From assembly GCA_025917655.1 (NCBI GenBank), contig CP084619.1:930001-994000 (forward strand): a stretch of DNA of 64,000 nt, given 5' to 3'. Made by a program: the position numbers and the translations under genes. Every line of letters begins with the position of its first letter. Position 1 is the first letter of the stretch. Below the pieces are notes generated by a model. The model saw nothing but the letters and a program-made list of their open reading frames with translations. It had not been told where the DNA came from and made no database searches. Shown here in pieces: positions 1 to 11,479 of the stretch. The stretch is from Chlorella sorokiniana. Taxonomy: Eukaryota; Chlorophyta; Trebouxiophyceae; Chlorellales; Chlorellaceae.

Positions 1-3000
1 GCGTGGCCTCCAGGACCGCCGAGGTGTACCTGTACAAGCAAGAGAAGCTTGCAACGTGAGCACCGGCGGCAGGCAGGGGTGCAGCGAGTCCCGCAGGAAG
101 GAGGGGGCGCCCCAGCCAGCTAACTCACAGATCCATTGTGTGGAAGGCGCTCTCCTTCTCGCCAAACTGCTGCTCCATCACCTCTCCCTGCAGGCATACG
201 TTGCCAGGTGCAGGCATGAGGAGGAGAACCACTTGAGACACACTGGAAATGTGCTGCATTATTCTGTAACCCACCTGCACCGTCACGCGGATGCTGCCCC
301 GGATGGTCCCTGGCGGCTGCGACAGCACGGCGAGGTGTGCGGGGCCACCGCCGCGCCCCACGGTGCCGCCGCGGCCGTGGAAGAGCGTCATGCGCACGCC
401 AAACTCGTCGGCCACCTTGGTCAGCCGCTCCTGCACCTCGTACAGGCCCCAGGCCGCCGCCAGGCGCCCGCGTCCTGCCGGAGTCGCTGTAGCCGATCAT
501 GCACTCCTGCGGTCGAGCAAGACGCAGCCCTGGGCACCCTGCCGACAGCTGCTCCCAAAAGCGATTCAGGAACGTCCCCAGGCAGTGACACCGAGCATCC
601 GGCCCCCGGCCCCGCACCTGCTGGCCCTGGATGTGCGCCAGGTACCATGGGTCGCTGAACAGCTGGCGCATCGCGGTCTCGGCGTAATGCAGATCGTCCA
701 GCGTCTCAAACAGCGGCACCACCCGCAGCATGTTCTTGACTGCGGGGCGAATGGGGCAGGGCACGCCATGGCGGGGCTGTGCATAGGGGTACTCCAAGGC
801 AAGGTGTTGCGTGCAAAGCGTCATGCTGCATTGCTCCACGAACTGTGTGCTGCGCTGGCCATCCGGCTCACCGCCGCACTCCTTCTGCAGCAGCACCACG
901 GCCAGCACGTCGGAGGCGGTGTGGCTCATGGAGATGATGTAGGCTCCAAGGGAGTCGGAGGGCAGCTGCGACAGCATGCGGAAGGTGCCAATCACGTCCG
1001 CCACCTGCATGACAAAGGGCAGCCAGCATGTGTGACTGGGCCAGCAAGAGCGCGACGCGTGCGCCAGCCAGGCACTCGCCCAGCCTGCCACATCTGGCCT
1101 CACCTCTGGGGTCATGGGCAGGTCGGGCGGCAGCAGCGGGCGCTTGCCCGTCAGCGCACCGAGCAGGAACTCCATGCGCTTGGCCTCGTCCCACTCCCTG
1201 CAGCAGGCACGGCATGACCGCGCCGCCGTCTTCTCCCGTCCCGCACCTGCCCCCTGCCCACAGCCCCCCAAATCTGCCCCCAGCACGGTACAGGGCCTGC
1301 CTGGGCCTGTTTCCCACGGAATGCAACAAACACGCAGCAGGAGCAGCGGCACCATGCGCCCTCGCCCCCGCCTGCAGCGCTCACTTGTAGCTGCCCAGGC
1401 CCAGGTAGGTGGTGATGGCGTCCATCGCCTCGGTGTGCTTCACGCTCTCCTGCCGGATGTCCAGCTTGCACAAAAACAGGCCAAAGACGTGTGCCTGCCC
1501 GGGGGGGTGCGGCCGGAGGGCATGGGGCGCAGCAACACAAACAAGGGAGCCCGGCAAAGTCTGCGGGACGGCTCGCACAGACCACTAGGCTGGCGTCCCT
1601 TCCAGCAGATGCCAGCAGCACTGCGATCCACCCGAGAGAACCTTGCTCCTGACCTGGACAGCGCCTGCGACGAAACCCGCACCACCACTCCTACCCCCTG
1701 CCCCCCACCTACAGCACCCACCTGGCGGAGCACATCCAGCAGCTGGGAGTTGGCGATGTGGACGTCACCAGTGGCAATGAGCGAATCGTAGCACATGCGC
1801 AGCGTGCCCAGCAGCTCGGCTGCAGGCGGACACAACAGCAAGAGTGCTTTGGCAAAGCGGGCTCACGGCGCAGAGCAGGTCTGGGCCGTCCAACCTGTCA
1901 GAAGCGGGTTCATCACCCCCCACACACACACACACACCACTGCAGGCGCGCATGCCTTCCACTCACTCTCGTCGCGGTACGCCTCCGGGTCAGCCTCCAG
2001 CGCCTCGGCCACATTCACGCTGGGGTGCTCCAGGCAGTGGTGCAGCACGTCCCTGCAGGGCGGCAGTGGAGCGTGCGTTGGTGCCCAGGCAGAAGACAGA
2101 GGTGGGGGCGAACTGGCGCCGGGTGAACGGGTCCAAGAGGCGCCTCGCCACTGGCGCGGCGCAAGCAAAAAGCCAGCGAGAGCATGGCACTCACTTGGTG
2201 CGGTGCAGGCGGGCGCGCACGTCCGACAGCACTAGGCGGTACGGCTCGTTGATGGACATGAACACCACATCGTACGTGTTCTTCTTTGTCTCCAGAAACT
2301 CACCCTCCCCGCCGTTGTGCCGCGCCTGCACCTGCTGCGCACGCGCCTGCAATATGGCGGCGCAAGAAAGCTGTGAATGAGGGCGCGGGGCCGTCTGGTG
2401 GATGTCTGGCAAGCATCGAGCAGAACAAGCAGGAGTGCCACCGAGGCCATTCGACTTGCTGCGGCGTGCCTTAAGCTCTGGAGTGGCACGCCACATGGAC
2501 AGCTCGTACATCAGCTTCTCCACCTGCTCAGTCATCAGGCTCGTGGCACTGCGGACACAAGGCAGGGCAGCCATGGGTACAAAGATGTGGCGTGCTTGGT
2601 GGGCAGACATGCCGCATGCAGCCTGGCTCATGAAGATCACACCAGACATACACGCAAGTGCTTCAAAGCAAGCCAAACAACACCCCAAGTGCGCAAGTAA
2701 GGCATACGAGCGCGAAGATAAACGATAGGCTTACTGACCTGAGGCGCGCCCCAATGACGACATCGCGTGTGGTGTCTGGGGTGACAAACGGGTTGCCGTC
2801 CCGGTCGCCACCCATCCAGGCGCCTGGCGCAGGGATAGATACCAGCAACAACCTCAATGCCACAGCATACGACAGGTCTCAGACAGGCCTGTTGCTCCCC
2901 TGCCTCACAACCGCAGATGTTCCGAGTGCTACCAGCCCGGCACAGCCTGTTTGCACATCCCAATGCCGCAGGGCCAGAGGCCGTGCCAGCAGCACGCACC

Positions 3001-4776
3001 AAAGGAGAAGAGGCGGGCATCCAGGGGCAGCATTGGCTGGCCGATGTTCTTCAGCGCGGTGTCGATTCGACGCAGGAAAACCGGCAGGCCCAGGTAAATG
3101 GTTTCGTGGAAGTACGTCAGCCCCTCCCGCGACTCATCCTGCGGCGAGGGCTTGCGCCGCCTGATCTCGTCCGTGCGCCAGGCACCCTGGATCTGGCTAC
3201 GCCATGAATACATGGGGGTCGGGGACAAGACAGGTATTTAGCTCTAAGCATACGCAAGCTCAGATGAACAACGTGGGGCAATTTAAGCCCTGTTTGGTTT
3301 CACTCAACACAGCAGCTCAAAAGGCAGCTTCATGCCAAAACCATGCATGAAGTCCTGCCCCTGCCCACCGCCGATGTGCACTCGCTCAGCCCACCTGCGG
3401 ATTTCGTCCAGGCACTCCAGTCGCTCGTAGTTACTAAGCCGAGTGTTGTGCAGGCGGTCCATGGCATGCCGGATCTCGCCGTACTTCTTCAGCAAGGACT
3501 GGCGCGTGGCCTGCATGAGGAGAGGAGGGGGCAGATGCGCGCGCGCGTAAGTCCACATCAAGCACAGCAGGGTTTGGGAGGGCGCAAGCCATGCACATGT
3601 GATGGACCAGACATCGGTGGTGGGTGCAACGCGCAAGAAAGAGGTGCCCACGGCCGCCCCCTGCCCAGCCTCCACGCTCCCCTCCCAGCCCTGCACCTGG
3701 GTTGGGTGGGCGGTGAAGACCAGGCCCACAGTCTGCTTGCACAGAGTGGCGTAGATGTCCTCGGGCTTCAGCCCCTTGAGGTTCACCAGCCGCTGCAGCG
3801 ACTTGTTGGTGGACCGAGTGGCCTGCTCAACCTGCACACACCCAAGGCCGCAAACAACGCCCCACAGGCATTCATTTCCGGCGCTAGCTGCCAAATTGCT
3901 GGAAGTAATATGGAAGTAATAGCCGTACGCAGGTTTGGACACGCAGGTGCAGGCAAATTGCCAGCACAGGCATCCACATACCTCGCCGAGGCGCGCCGCC
4001 TTCTCCACCCTGGCAGTGATTGACTCTTCCGTCACGTTGTGCAGATTGAGCAGCTGAGAAAAAGCGCTCGACACCTGCATCCATTGACAACCTCCGAGTT
4101 ACGTGGGATGAGGTTGAGGCCAGGAGAGGGCGGGTTGGAAAGGGTGCAGGAAGCGCGAGCAGTGCTCTGCCCCTCACCAGGATGGATTCATCCGGGGTCA
4201 GCGCCTCCAAGCGCTTCTCCAGCATCTCGAAGTCGCTGTCGCTCTCAGACATGCACCAGGCCTGCATCAGGTGGTGTTTGAGCATTGCCGGTGGGCCCAG
4301 CTGGGCTGACCAGGCCGTGCGACGCACGCAGGCGGCTGGCAAGTCTGGCGACTATGCGGGATGTCCCACCTGGGACAAAGCGAAGATGACATCAACCTTG
4401 TTGGCCAGCTGCAACATGAGAGAAGCTTTCCAATGTGTTGATGAAAAAGCGGAGCACAAACAGCTTCGTGAATGGACACGCCGCCGCTGCTGACGACGGC
4501 TCACCTGCGGGTGGTGCTCCCTGAAGACCGACAAGAACGTCTGGCGCAGCAGATCATCATCTTCCTTCAACAGCGCCTGGTTCACCTGCAGGACAGCATG
4601 AACGACGTTCGCTTCGGGGAACGAGACAGACATGGCATGCGGATGCGGTAGGGCTAGGGCTTGATGTAGGTCAGTTGGACCCTCGGCATTTCAGCGCTGC
4701 TTACCTCCAAGGCATAGCTAGAAATACCCAGATTGCCCGCACCAGGGCCGCTGGGCAGCGGCGAAAGCGATGTCAT
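1..4776 (-). CDS. PPC: Phosphoenolpyruvate carboxylase, plant type, multi-exon (C-terminus outside window)
   Basis: Catalyses PEP + bicarbonate to oxaloacetate + phosphate, the anaplerotic entry to the TCA cycle, in the cytosol. The proposed start is the ATG at 4776-4774. Phase-0 exons follow at 4705-4776, 4505-4585, 4370-4408 and 4178-4261, and about a dozen more run down to the window edge. Family motifs appear in order: LVFTAHPTQ (about 3700-3730, active-site His), [14 protein letters not shown] (about 2780-2825), FMSINEPYR (about 2250), LDIRQES (about 1460), MIGYSDSG (about 480-505) and [14 protein letters not shown] (about 340-390, catalytic Arg and Gly-rich loop). The N-terminus has no obvious plant phosphorylation motif around a serine. 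The last visible exon (about 1-31) continues off the window, so the terminal QNTG-type tail cannot be checked. Two single-base deletions near 466-476 break the frame between MIGYSDSG and the FHGRGG loop. The family assignment is secure. Confidence 0.97.
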
Positions 4777-5085
4777 ACAACAACCTCTGGAGGAGACTGC
4801 GGCTGTCACTGCTAGTGATTGACAGAAAAGTCCCCAGAGCCTTTCCACAGAGTGTAGAGACCTGCAATTCCTCTGAGGGCAAATCCCCAAACCAGCGGAA
4901 AAAAGGAGACACCCTCTGCACGTTGCAGGGATCAGGATCAGGAGAAAATGGATGTAAACGGAAATGTGTGCACAATCAACCCAAACTGAGGTCGTTTGCA
5001 GGACAGGTGGAAGTACACAGCATGCCAGTTCTTTCATTGGACGCTTTGAATGCTTTAGCATCATTCGGAGAGCTACAGCGCGCAG
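4777..5085. promoter_or_regulatory. Shared divergent promoter region of PEPC and the DUF579 gene
   Basis: The two proposed start codons face away from each other across 309 bp, so this interval must hold both 5' UTRs and both promoters. No TATA box or other specific element was identified with confidence. The call rests only on gene geometry. Confidence 0.4.
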
Positions 5086-6019
5086 ATGCCGTCTCGTCAG
5101 TTCCGACGCCGTTTTCGGTTTCCTGTCGCTGAAGCCTTGGTTTCGCTGCTCTTCTGTCTTGCCGTTGGCTATTTCGTTGGACAGCGAGTAGGCAGAAAGG
5201 GGTGCCCCACTGATACACATTCTCAGCGCAGAGTTGCCTCTGGGGCCCCTGGGTGCAGTCCGTACGGTGACATTGTCCAGCAAGCCGTTGAGCGCTCCCC
5301 AGCGCCTCAGCTGAATCAAGCCCAGCTTCTTTGGATTGCTTCCCTGCTGAATTCACAATCTTGGAACCTAGCTCGTGCCCTGAATTTTCTCGTGTTTGGA
5401 CTGGGCCACGACTCCAATGTTTGGCACAGCATCAACTGTCAAGGCCGCACCGTGTTTGTGGAAAATTCTGATGAATGGCTGCACAAAATCACGAGTGCTT
5501 ATCCCCAACTAGAGGTCAGTGCTGCATGACGTGCCTGCGCTGCTCATTGTCACACTGACATGGAGCTGTCATGATGCAGGCCTATCATGTGACGTATCGG
5601 GGCAAAATTGAAGCAGCTCGTGACTTTTTGCTGCTCCGTGGGTAATGGAGATGCCGCCAGCGATTGCAAACCTCTGTTTCGACATCATCCTCGTGGACGC
5701 TCCTGAAGGTTGGAAAGCAGGCGTACCAGGTCGCATGGAAAGCAGCTTCTACGCGATGCACAATGCAAGGCACTGTTTGGCAACTGGGCAAGTGGTAAGG
5801 GAGCCCAAGGAAGCTAAATTGTGATCAAAAGGAGCCATGATCTTATAATGGTTTAGTGTTACTTTTGTGCAGGCAAACGTTGTGATTTTTCTGCACGATG
5901 TTGGTCGCCCAGTAGAGAAGGAGATTGTGCAGCAGTATTTCTCCAACAATACCATAAACCTGGGAATTGTGCGTGGGCCAGCAGGCGACTTGGCAGCATT
6001 TTTGATACAGCCTCTGTAA
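5086..6019 (+). CDS. DUF579 / glucuronoxylan 4-O-methyltransferase-like (IRX15/GXM family) protein
   Basis: Three exons: 5086-5514, 5580-5794 and 5873-6019. A basic N-terminus and one hydrophobic segment (about residues 14-32) give a type II Golgi-style anchor. The lumenal domain carries the DUF579 marks: NFLVFGLGHDS, then GRTVFVENSDEW, then AYHVTYRGK, then FDIILVDAPEGW with downstream PGRM, then VVIFLHDVGRPVE in exon 3. Characterised land-plant members transfer a methyl group from SAM to glucuronic acid on xylan (GXM) or affect xylan chain length (IRX15). The algal substrate is unknown. Exon 2 has a frame break around 5640-5646: GGG TAA is read before the frame resumes at ATG GAG. One missing base in the G run explains this. 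The gene may be intact with a sequence error, or broken. Family confidence is high, substrate confidence low. Confidence 0.85.
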
Positions 6020-6847
6020 AGATAACTGATTGATTGATTGCCTATGTTGAGGCAGAGCATCAAGCATTAGCTCAGTTCAGGGTCGCATGTGCCATAAACT
6101 TGCTGGCCGCCCGTTGCTGTTGGCGGGAGCACATGAAGCCGCAGGCCATCTGCAGCGTCCAGCAATGAAGTGGCTAGTAGCAACGAAGTGGCTAGCCCAG
6201 CACGCCCTGGCCCTCTGCAGTCTAGACCCTCAGATAAATACGGCATGTATTGGGGTGACCGGCGGTCTTCAGCGCTGCCAAGCACGGCAACCTCAGCGGG
6301 GCATAGAGGTCCACTGCCAGTGCAGCACTGCATAGAAATGGGGCTTCAACAGGGACTGGCGCTGGCTGGACTGGCGGCTCAAGCAGCACCTCATGCCGGC
6401 GGGGCAGGCGGTCGATGGCTGTTGTACAGATGTACAAGCGCCAGACTGCAGAACAAGCCCTGTGGCCGTTTCATCGATCAGGCAACCCTGATCCGCCCCT
6501 GTTTCTCGCCATTCTTTTCTGAAACCTCCTGAGCCTCTGTGTCCGTGGGAGTTGAAAGCAGATTGAAGCGCCCCAAACGGTGCGGAATTGGAAGCGTGGT
6601 AGGCCCTAGAGGTCGATGTACCAACTCTTCTTGGGAGGCCTGAGGGTAACCGTGCATCTCGCCTTTTTAGAACCCCACTTGATTGCTGGGCGGGCTGCAA
6701 CGAGCTTGCAAAAGAAATGCTTAAAACGTTTGCACAGTGCGGCATGCACCATCGGCTCGCCCGCTCTCCAGCAGCCCACTCCTATCCGCCCGCAACTGCT
6801 GCCGCAGGAACCGTCTGTACTCTTAGCTGCTGCTGCTTCTTGGCGCA
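6020..6847. other. Intergenic region: DUF579 3' UTR and SEH1 5' region
   Basis: Open frames here show no family resemblance and no splice-linked coding pattern on either strand. It probably holds the DUF579 3' UTR and the SEH1 promoter and leader. No repeat or RNA gene was recognised. Confidence 0.35.
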
Positions 6848-7961
6848 ATGAGCCCCCTCAATGCTGGCGCCACAGCTGTGGCTTATGATAGTACGCATAC
6901 TCGCCTGGCGGTGTTTGATGCGAAGGCCGCACGGTTGGCCGTCTACCAGCGCAGCTCCCCTGGCGGCAAGGGCTGGACTCTGAGCAGCAGCGTGCCCACT
7001 GCTGGCCTGCATGTCACAGTGCTATGCTGGGCGCCCTGTGAGTATGGAAGCGTGATCGCGGGCGGCGCTGTTGATGGCAGCCTGGGGATCTGGGCCGAGG
7101 CGCCGGGAGAGGGCAGCAAGTTGCAGCTGGTGGCTTCGCCCAGGGAGGCCACGCTGGCGGTGCAGGACGTTGCCTTTGCTCCGGCAGAGCTGGGTCCGCT
7201 GCTTGCAGTGGCTTACGCAGATGGATTTGTACGGTGCGTATGGACCGGGCTGGGCACATGTGCAGCCATGTCAGGTTGATTCCTGCTGCATGACAGCCCA
7301 CTCTGGATGCTGCTGTCTTGGCCTTGTAGGTTTTTGCGGCATCAGAGGTGCTGGATGCACATCACTGGCAGATGCAAAACACATTACGGATACGCGGCGG
7401 GGCAGCTACATCTTTGAGCTGGCGGAATCCTGGACCAGGCCTGCCTCCCCTGCTCTTGGTTGGCACAGCAACTGCCGGAGCGCAAGTATGGTTGTATCGA
7501 CAGCAGCTCATGCGCTGGGAGCTAGCAGCTTCGCTGGGCAGCTCACAGGTAGGATAACGTGCTGAGCCTCAGGCTCAAGAGTAGCAAGCATGGGGTTGCA
7601 TGGCTCATGATGATGAAAGCACCTAGCCGCATGAGGCCACACTGTTCGGATACCCACTGCAGGAGTGTGGGGGCAACCAATAGCAGACGTGGCGTGGGCG
7701 CCACAGATGGGGCGCCCGCATGATGTGGTAGCGGTGGCAGCAGGGCCGAGTGTGCTGCTGTGGAAGCTCGAGGGGCCAGCCGATGCGCTGCGAGCAGACA
7801 AGTTGGCGCGGCTGCAGCATTCTGCTGGCGTGTGGCAGGTGGAATGGAATGTGCTGGGCAGCTGGCTGGCGGCATCCACCGAGGCGGGCGAGATATGCCT
7901 CTGGAGGCCCGACTTGAGTGGCGAGTGGCTGCTGCTCAGCCGTGTTGTCAGCAACAAATGA
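6848..7961 (+). CDS. SEH1: SEH1-like WD40 nucleoporin
   Basis: SEH1 is a seven-bladed WD40 protein of the nuclear-pore Y (Nup107-160) complex; it also scaffolds the SEACAT/GATOR2 complex upstream of TORC1. Three exons: 6848 to about 7233, about 7330-7548, and 7663-7961. Diagnostic stretches are an early AYDSTHTRLAVFD blade, then CEYGSVIAGGAVDGSLGIW, YADGFVR, EVLDAHHWQMQ (the SEH1-specific linker after blade 3), GVWQVEWNVLGSWLAASTEAG and ICLWRPDLSGEW, with the stop soon after, as in the family. The length of about 300 residues fits SEH1, not SEC13: the EVLDAxxxxxW segment and the short C-terminus decide between them. Both splice junctions leave the frame one base short (near 7330 and 7663), each beside a G run, so sequence undercalls are suspected there. 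Confidence 0.87.
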
Positions 7962-8775
7962 GCTTCACAGCTTTGTGGGTGCGATTATGATCGTAATGGT
8001 TCCTTCTCACTTCGACTTAGCTGCCTGCTGCTTTTGCCCTTGGGGCACAAGAAGCAGTGCGGTGCTTGTTCCACATCATCATCAGCTGCCGACAGTGAAT
8101 GCCTGGCTCCCACAAGCTGTGCCGCCCTCCTTGCGGCCCTGGCAGAGACGGAGCCAATCAGCCACTCGCAGCTTTGCCAGCAGCTAGCTGCACAGCAGCT
8201 CCTCTGGCATTTTGTATTGCAGCACCCAGTCAGAAGGTCGGTGAAGGCGCAGCGCCGCTGCAACATGTGCAATGTAGGGACAATATAGGCTAACGAACTC
8301 CTTCACGGGCCTCAGAAAGGAAGTTCGTGTTGGAGGGGCTCAGCCCCTGCCTTTGGTGAGAAGCGAAAACGGGAAGGTGGCTTTGTTGCGATAGATACGT
8401 GGTTGTTAATCGCAGGACTTGTCTATACGTGGAGAAGAAGAAGAAGAACAACAAGAATGTTTCAAGTGTCAGTACACGTGGTACAAATGTCTGGAACGAT
8501 GGCTTTTCATGTTTTCATCCTGCGCGAAAGTGCGCGTCTCCTTACTGCTGGTTTTCGAGCGTGGCATCATCTGATCACGGCTGCCAACCCGATAGCTCTG
8601 TCGAACTTGAAAATCGGATTACGACATCGAGGGAAGTCCCTTGCCTGCCCCAGGCAACCAGGCCTTGTGGCGCTGATCGCAAGGGGGAGGCTCTTCTGGC
8701 GCCGCTTGCGCCGCGTGCAAAGTTCCGTTGAACCCTGCTTGCGCCGCCCTTCATCTTCTGGGCAGTGCAAACAAA
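7962..8775. other. Intergenic region between SEH1 and the 18-mer repeat membrane protein
   Basis: No coding signal was recognised on either strand. There is a short purine-rich AAG/AAC stretch near 8432-8455. The interval probably holds the SEH1 3' UTR and the promoter of the next gene. Confidence 0.35.
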
Positions 8776-11012
8776 ATGCCGCCGCCCTCGCTTCCTGAAG
8801 AAAAAGCCCTGCTGGCGGCCTGATCGCCTCCTATTCGCCAGTTTCCAATCCATTTTCGGCTCGACCAACTTCACGGACATCTGCTGGCATCCAACTTGCG
8901 GCCTCGAGCCCACCAGACAGCGCTGCGTCGCCCGGCCCCAATGCGTCCGGTATGCCCTTGGGAGTTGCACGAATGCAGAGCCGGTTATCTATATGCCCTG
9001 GTGTTCTGAGACGAAACGGCGAACCCCTCTTGCACTCCGTCCCTCTGTCCGCAGCTGTTGCAACTGCCAAGCGCTGGTTGGGCCGCCAGGCCAGGTCCCC
9101 CGCGATGCCACCCTCGCGGCCCGCACCTCGGCCGAAGCTGCGAGTGGCGGCCAGGCCGGCAGCGGGGCCTCCACACCCCGCCTGACGCCCCGCGGCGCCC
9201 TCACGCCCCGCGTGGCGCTGTCAGCGGGTCAGCTGACGCCATCGCCCTCCTCGCAGTGGCCTTGCTCCTTCCCGCTGGAGGGCGCCACGACGCCCCCACC
9301 AGCCAGGGCTGCGGCCCGCCTGTCGACTATCACCCAGGCTTTCTCCTCCAAGGCCGCAACTAGGGTGGCCCTGCCCCTGGAGCCCGGCAAGCCTGCCGCT
9401 GCAGCCCCAAAGAAGCGCGGCCTCCTGCTTGCCGCCCTGCTCGCGCTATGCCTGCTTGCAGGCGTCGGCCTGGCGGCGCTGGCGGTGCTTCCTCCCGCTG
9501 CCACTGCTCCGCTGTCAGGCAAGGCCTGCGCTGGTCGAAGAGCCATAAGTCGTTGTTTGCCACGCACTGCCACATCGGCAGGAAGCTCAACTCCGCGACG
9601 CCTGCCTGCATCCCTCCTGTTTCAGGATTCCGTCTGCGCCACGCCACCAACTTAACACGCCACCTCGTGCTCAGCGCACGTGACATGACCCAGAGCGCTT
9701 ACGCCCAGCTGAGCGCAGGGCCCCTCTGCAAGCAGTTGCAGGCCTCTGCGTCGCACCACCGGGCCCAGCTCGCCTCCCTGCACCAGCATGCACAGACGTC
9801 GCTGATCCGCCTGCAGCTTGAGCTCGTGCTGCACTACCAGCACGCCCGCTCCTGGGCCGTGCAACAGCGGCTGAAGCTGGCGCCCCTTCAACAGCGTGCC
9901 CTCTCCTGGGTGGCCCACGAACGGCTGCAGCTCATGGCACACCTGCAGCATGCCAGCGCATCAGCTGCCTACCAACGAGTGAGCACCTCATCGGCGCGCT
10001 TGCGGCTGAAGGCTGCGGCAGCCTACCAGGGCCTCAAGTCAGCCGCCAGCAAGCACTGGCGGGCAGCCCAACTCCGCCTGCGGTCTTCGGCTGCATGGCA
10101 ACAGCTTCTTCTGACCATCCAGCGGCTTGTGCTGGCACTGCAGGGTGCTGCAGAGCACCTTCGTGCACTGTTTGGCGCTCCTCAATCATCGACTTCACGC
10201 CCAGAGGCCCTGCCTGAGGCTGGCCCCAACCCTACTGCCACAGCGCCGCGGTCTCCCGAGCTGACTGCTGTCGCCAAGCCAGCACAGCTGCCAGCCCGCA
10301 TCAACCTGGCACCTGCCAGCGCAGCCCCTATCACGCTGACCTCTCTGCTGGGTCGCAAGCCTGGCAGCTCCAAGCCGTCGGCTGCCGGCAAGTCCACTGT
10401 CGCTGCCGTGCCAGACATCCGCCCCGCGCTCCCTGCCAGCATCAGGCTGCAGGCGTATTGGCGTCAGCTGCACCTGCGTCTGCCAAACCCTGTGGCCAGG
10501 CTGGCCGCAACTTCCAAGACGGATCTTATGCAAGCGGAGGCAGCTCAGCATGACGAGCACCTCACCACCATCTGGGCTGTGCTTGCCGCTGCCACTGGCG
10601 TGGGGGCTGCTATTGTGCTCTACGCCATGCTAAGCGCCGGAAATGGCGGAGAGCTGCCCCCGTCCAGCACGCCTGCCGTGGGCGGGCGCGTAAGGTGGGT
10701 CAATGCAGCATCTTGTGGCTGGGTCAACGCAGCGTCCCGTGGCTGAAGCCATATCGAAACTTTGCAAGCAAATGTGCCGATGCAATGATCACCATGTCTG
10801 CTTGCAGGTCTCGCCGCCAGAGCGCATTGGCGCAGCTTGACTTGCCCCTACCTGCCGTGCGTCGGCCAGGGTCGCGAAACGCACGTGAACCCTCTGCGCG
10901 CGCCACCCCACATACCCCAACCCGGTCCCAGCGCCGCTCCACTGCAACCGAGGAGCTGGCAACGGACTCTGTGCGGCGGCGCTCAGCCCGCTTTGTGGGG
11001 GCCGCTGCCTAA
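8776..11012 (+). CDS. Unrecognised membrane protein with exact 18-residue amphipathic repeats
   Basis: Not assigned to any family. The proposed start is the ATG at 8776 (MPPPSLPEEKALLAA). The frame then breaks at 8819-8821 but resumes in a Ser/Pro-rich segment if one C is missing. Later parts: an A/P/S/T-rich region with SGASTPRLTPRG (about 9150-9290), a first transmembrane segment GLLLAALLALCLLAGVGLAA (about 9418-9480), an intron that best fits a GC..AG pair (about 9520-9627), and a long exon to 10694. Within that exon, 9772-10095 encodes six consecutive 18-residue units rich in Leu, Ala, Gln, His and Arg with a recurring HAxSW-like core. A Pro/Ala/Ser spacer follows, then a second hydrophobic segment, TIWAVLAAATGVGAAIVLYA (about 10567-10626). 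The donor at 10695 (AAG|GTGGGT) joins in frame to 10808-11012, a basic Arg/Ser/Thr tail. This could be a chloroplast- or ER-membrane shaping or tethering protein, but that is speculation. Confidence 0.6.
9772..10095 (+). repeat. Six protein-level 18-residue (54 bp) tandem repeats
   Basis: Successive 18-residue blocks align without gaps, for example VLHYQHARSWAVQQRLKL and APLQQRALSWVAHERLQL. Conserved positions are the HA/RA pair near position 6-7, SW at 9-10, and RL(K/Q)L at the end. DNA identity between units is low, so the repeat is old or under selection at protein level. Eighteen residues equal five alpha-helical turns, which would give one straight amphipathic helix. Confidence 0.7.
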
Positions 11013-11479
11013 CGGTGGCTGCCTTCTGTGGCGGCCATTGCTGTTGCTGCTGTTGTAGAGTGATGAACCACCCCACCCCCCGTCCTTCGTCCCGCCTGTC
11101 CTGCCGCCCGAGAAATGTGGCTGGCTGCAGTGTTGTGTTGCAATTGGCCATTTCTGTCCCATACCGCTGTGAAGCACGCCAAGTGCCAGACAGGATGCTG
11201 TTGAGCACAAAGGTTTCGGCGCTGTCGGCATCACGGGCACCTCCCGGTGCGCGGGGGCCATCGCGGCAGCGTGCTATCGCGACTGTTCCGCGAGCGAGCA
11301 GCAAACAGGCGTATGTGAGCCCGTCATCGCGACTTCGAGCACGGAGCTCGAGAGATTGGAGGCCCTGTCCACGGTTGGTGCCGTTTCGCGTCGATTTGGG
11401 CCTCACGAAACTTTGAAAGCATTTGGTTCTAGTGTATCCACTTCCGAGAACACAAGCACCCTGATTGCCTTTCTCCGGA
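11013..11479. other. Intergenic region before the transaldolase-like gene
   Basis: A short GCTGTTGCTGCTGTTG run lies at about 11036-11055. No gene was recognised. It probably holds the upstream 3' UTR and the transaldolase-like promoter. Confidence 0.35.

Noticed and set aside
120-1355. A single 411-codon minus-strand frame as one exon
   Set aside because: It is several PEPC exons plus in-frame introns read through; family motifs are interrupted by GT..AG intervals.
1917-1940. CA repeat as a telomeric or regulatory motif
   Set aside because: A simple (CA)n microsatellite inside a PEPC intron.
9448-10746. The 432-codon frame starting near 9448 as a complete protein
   Set aside because: Its first part overlaps the better-supported anchor exon in another frame; splicing at about 9520/9628 gives a coherent model.
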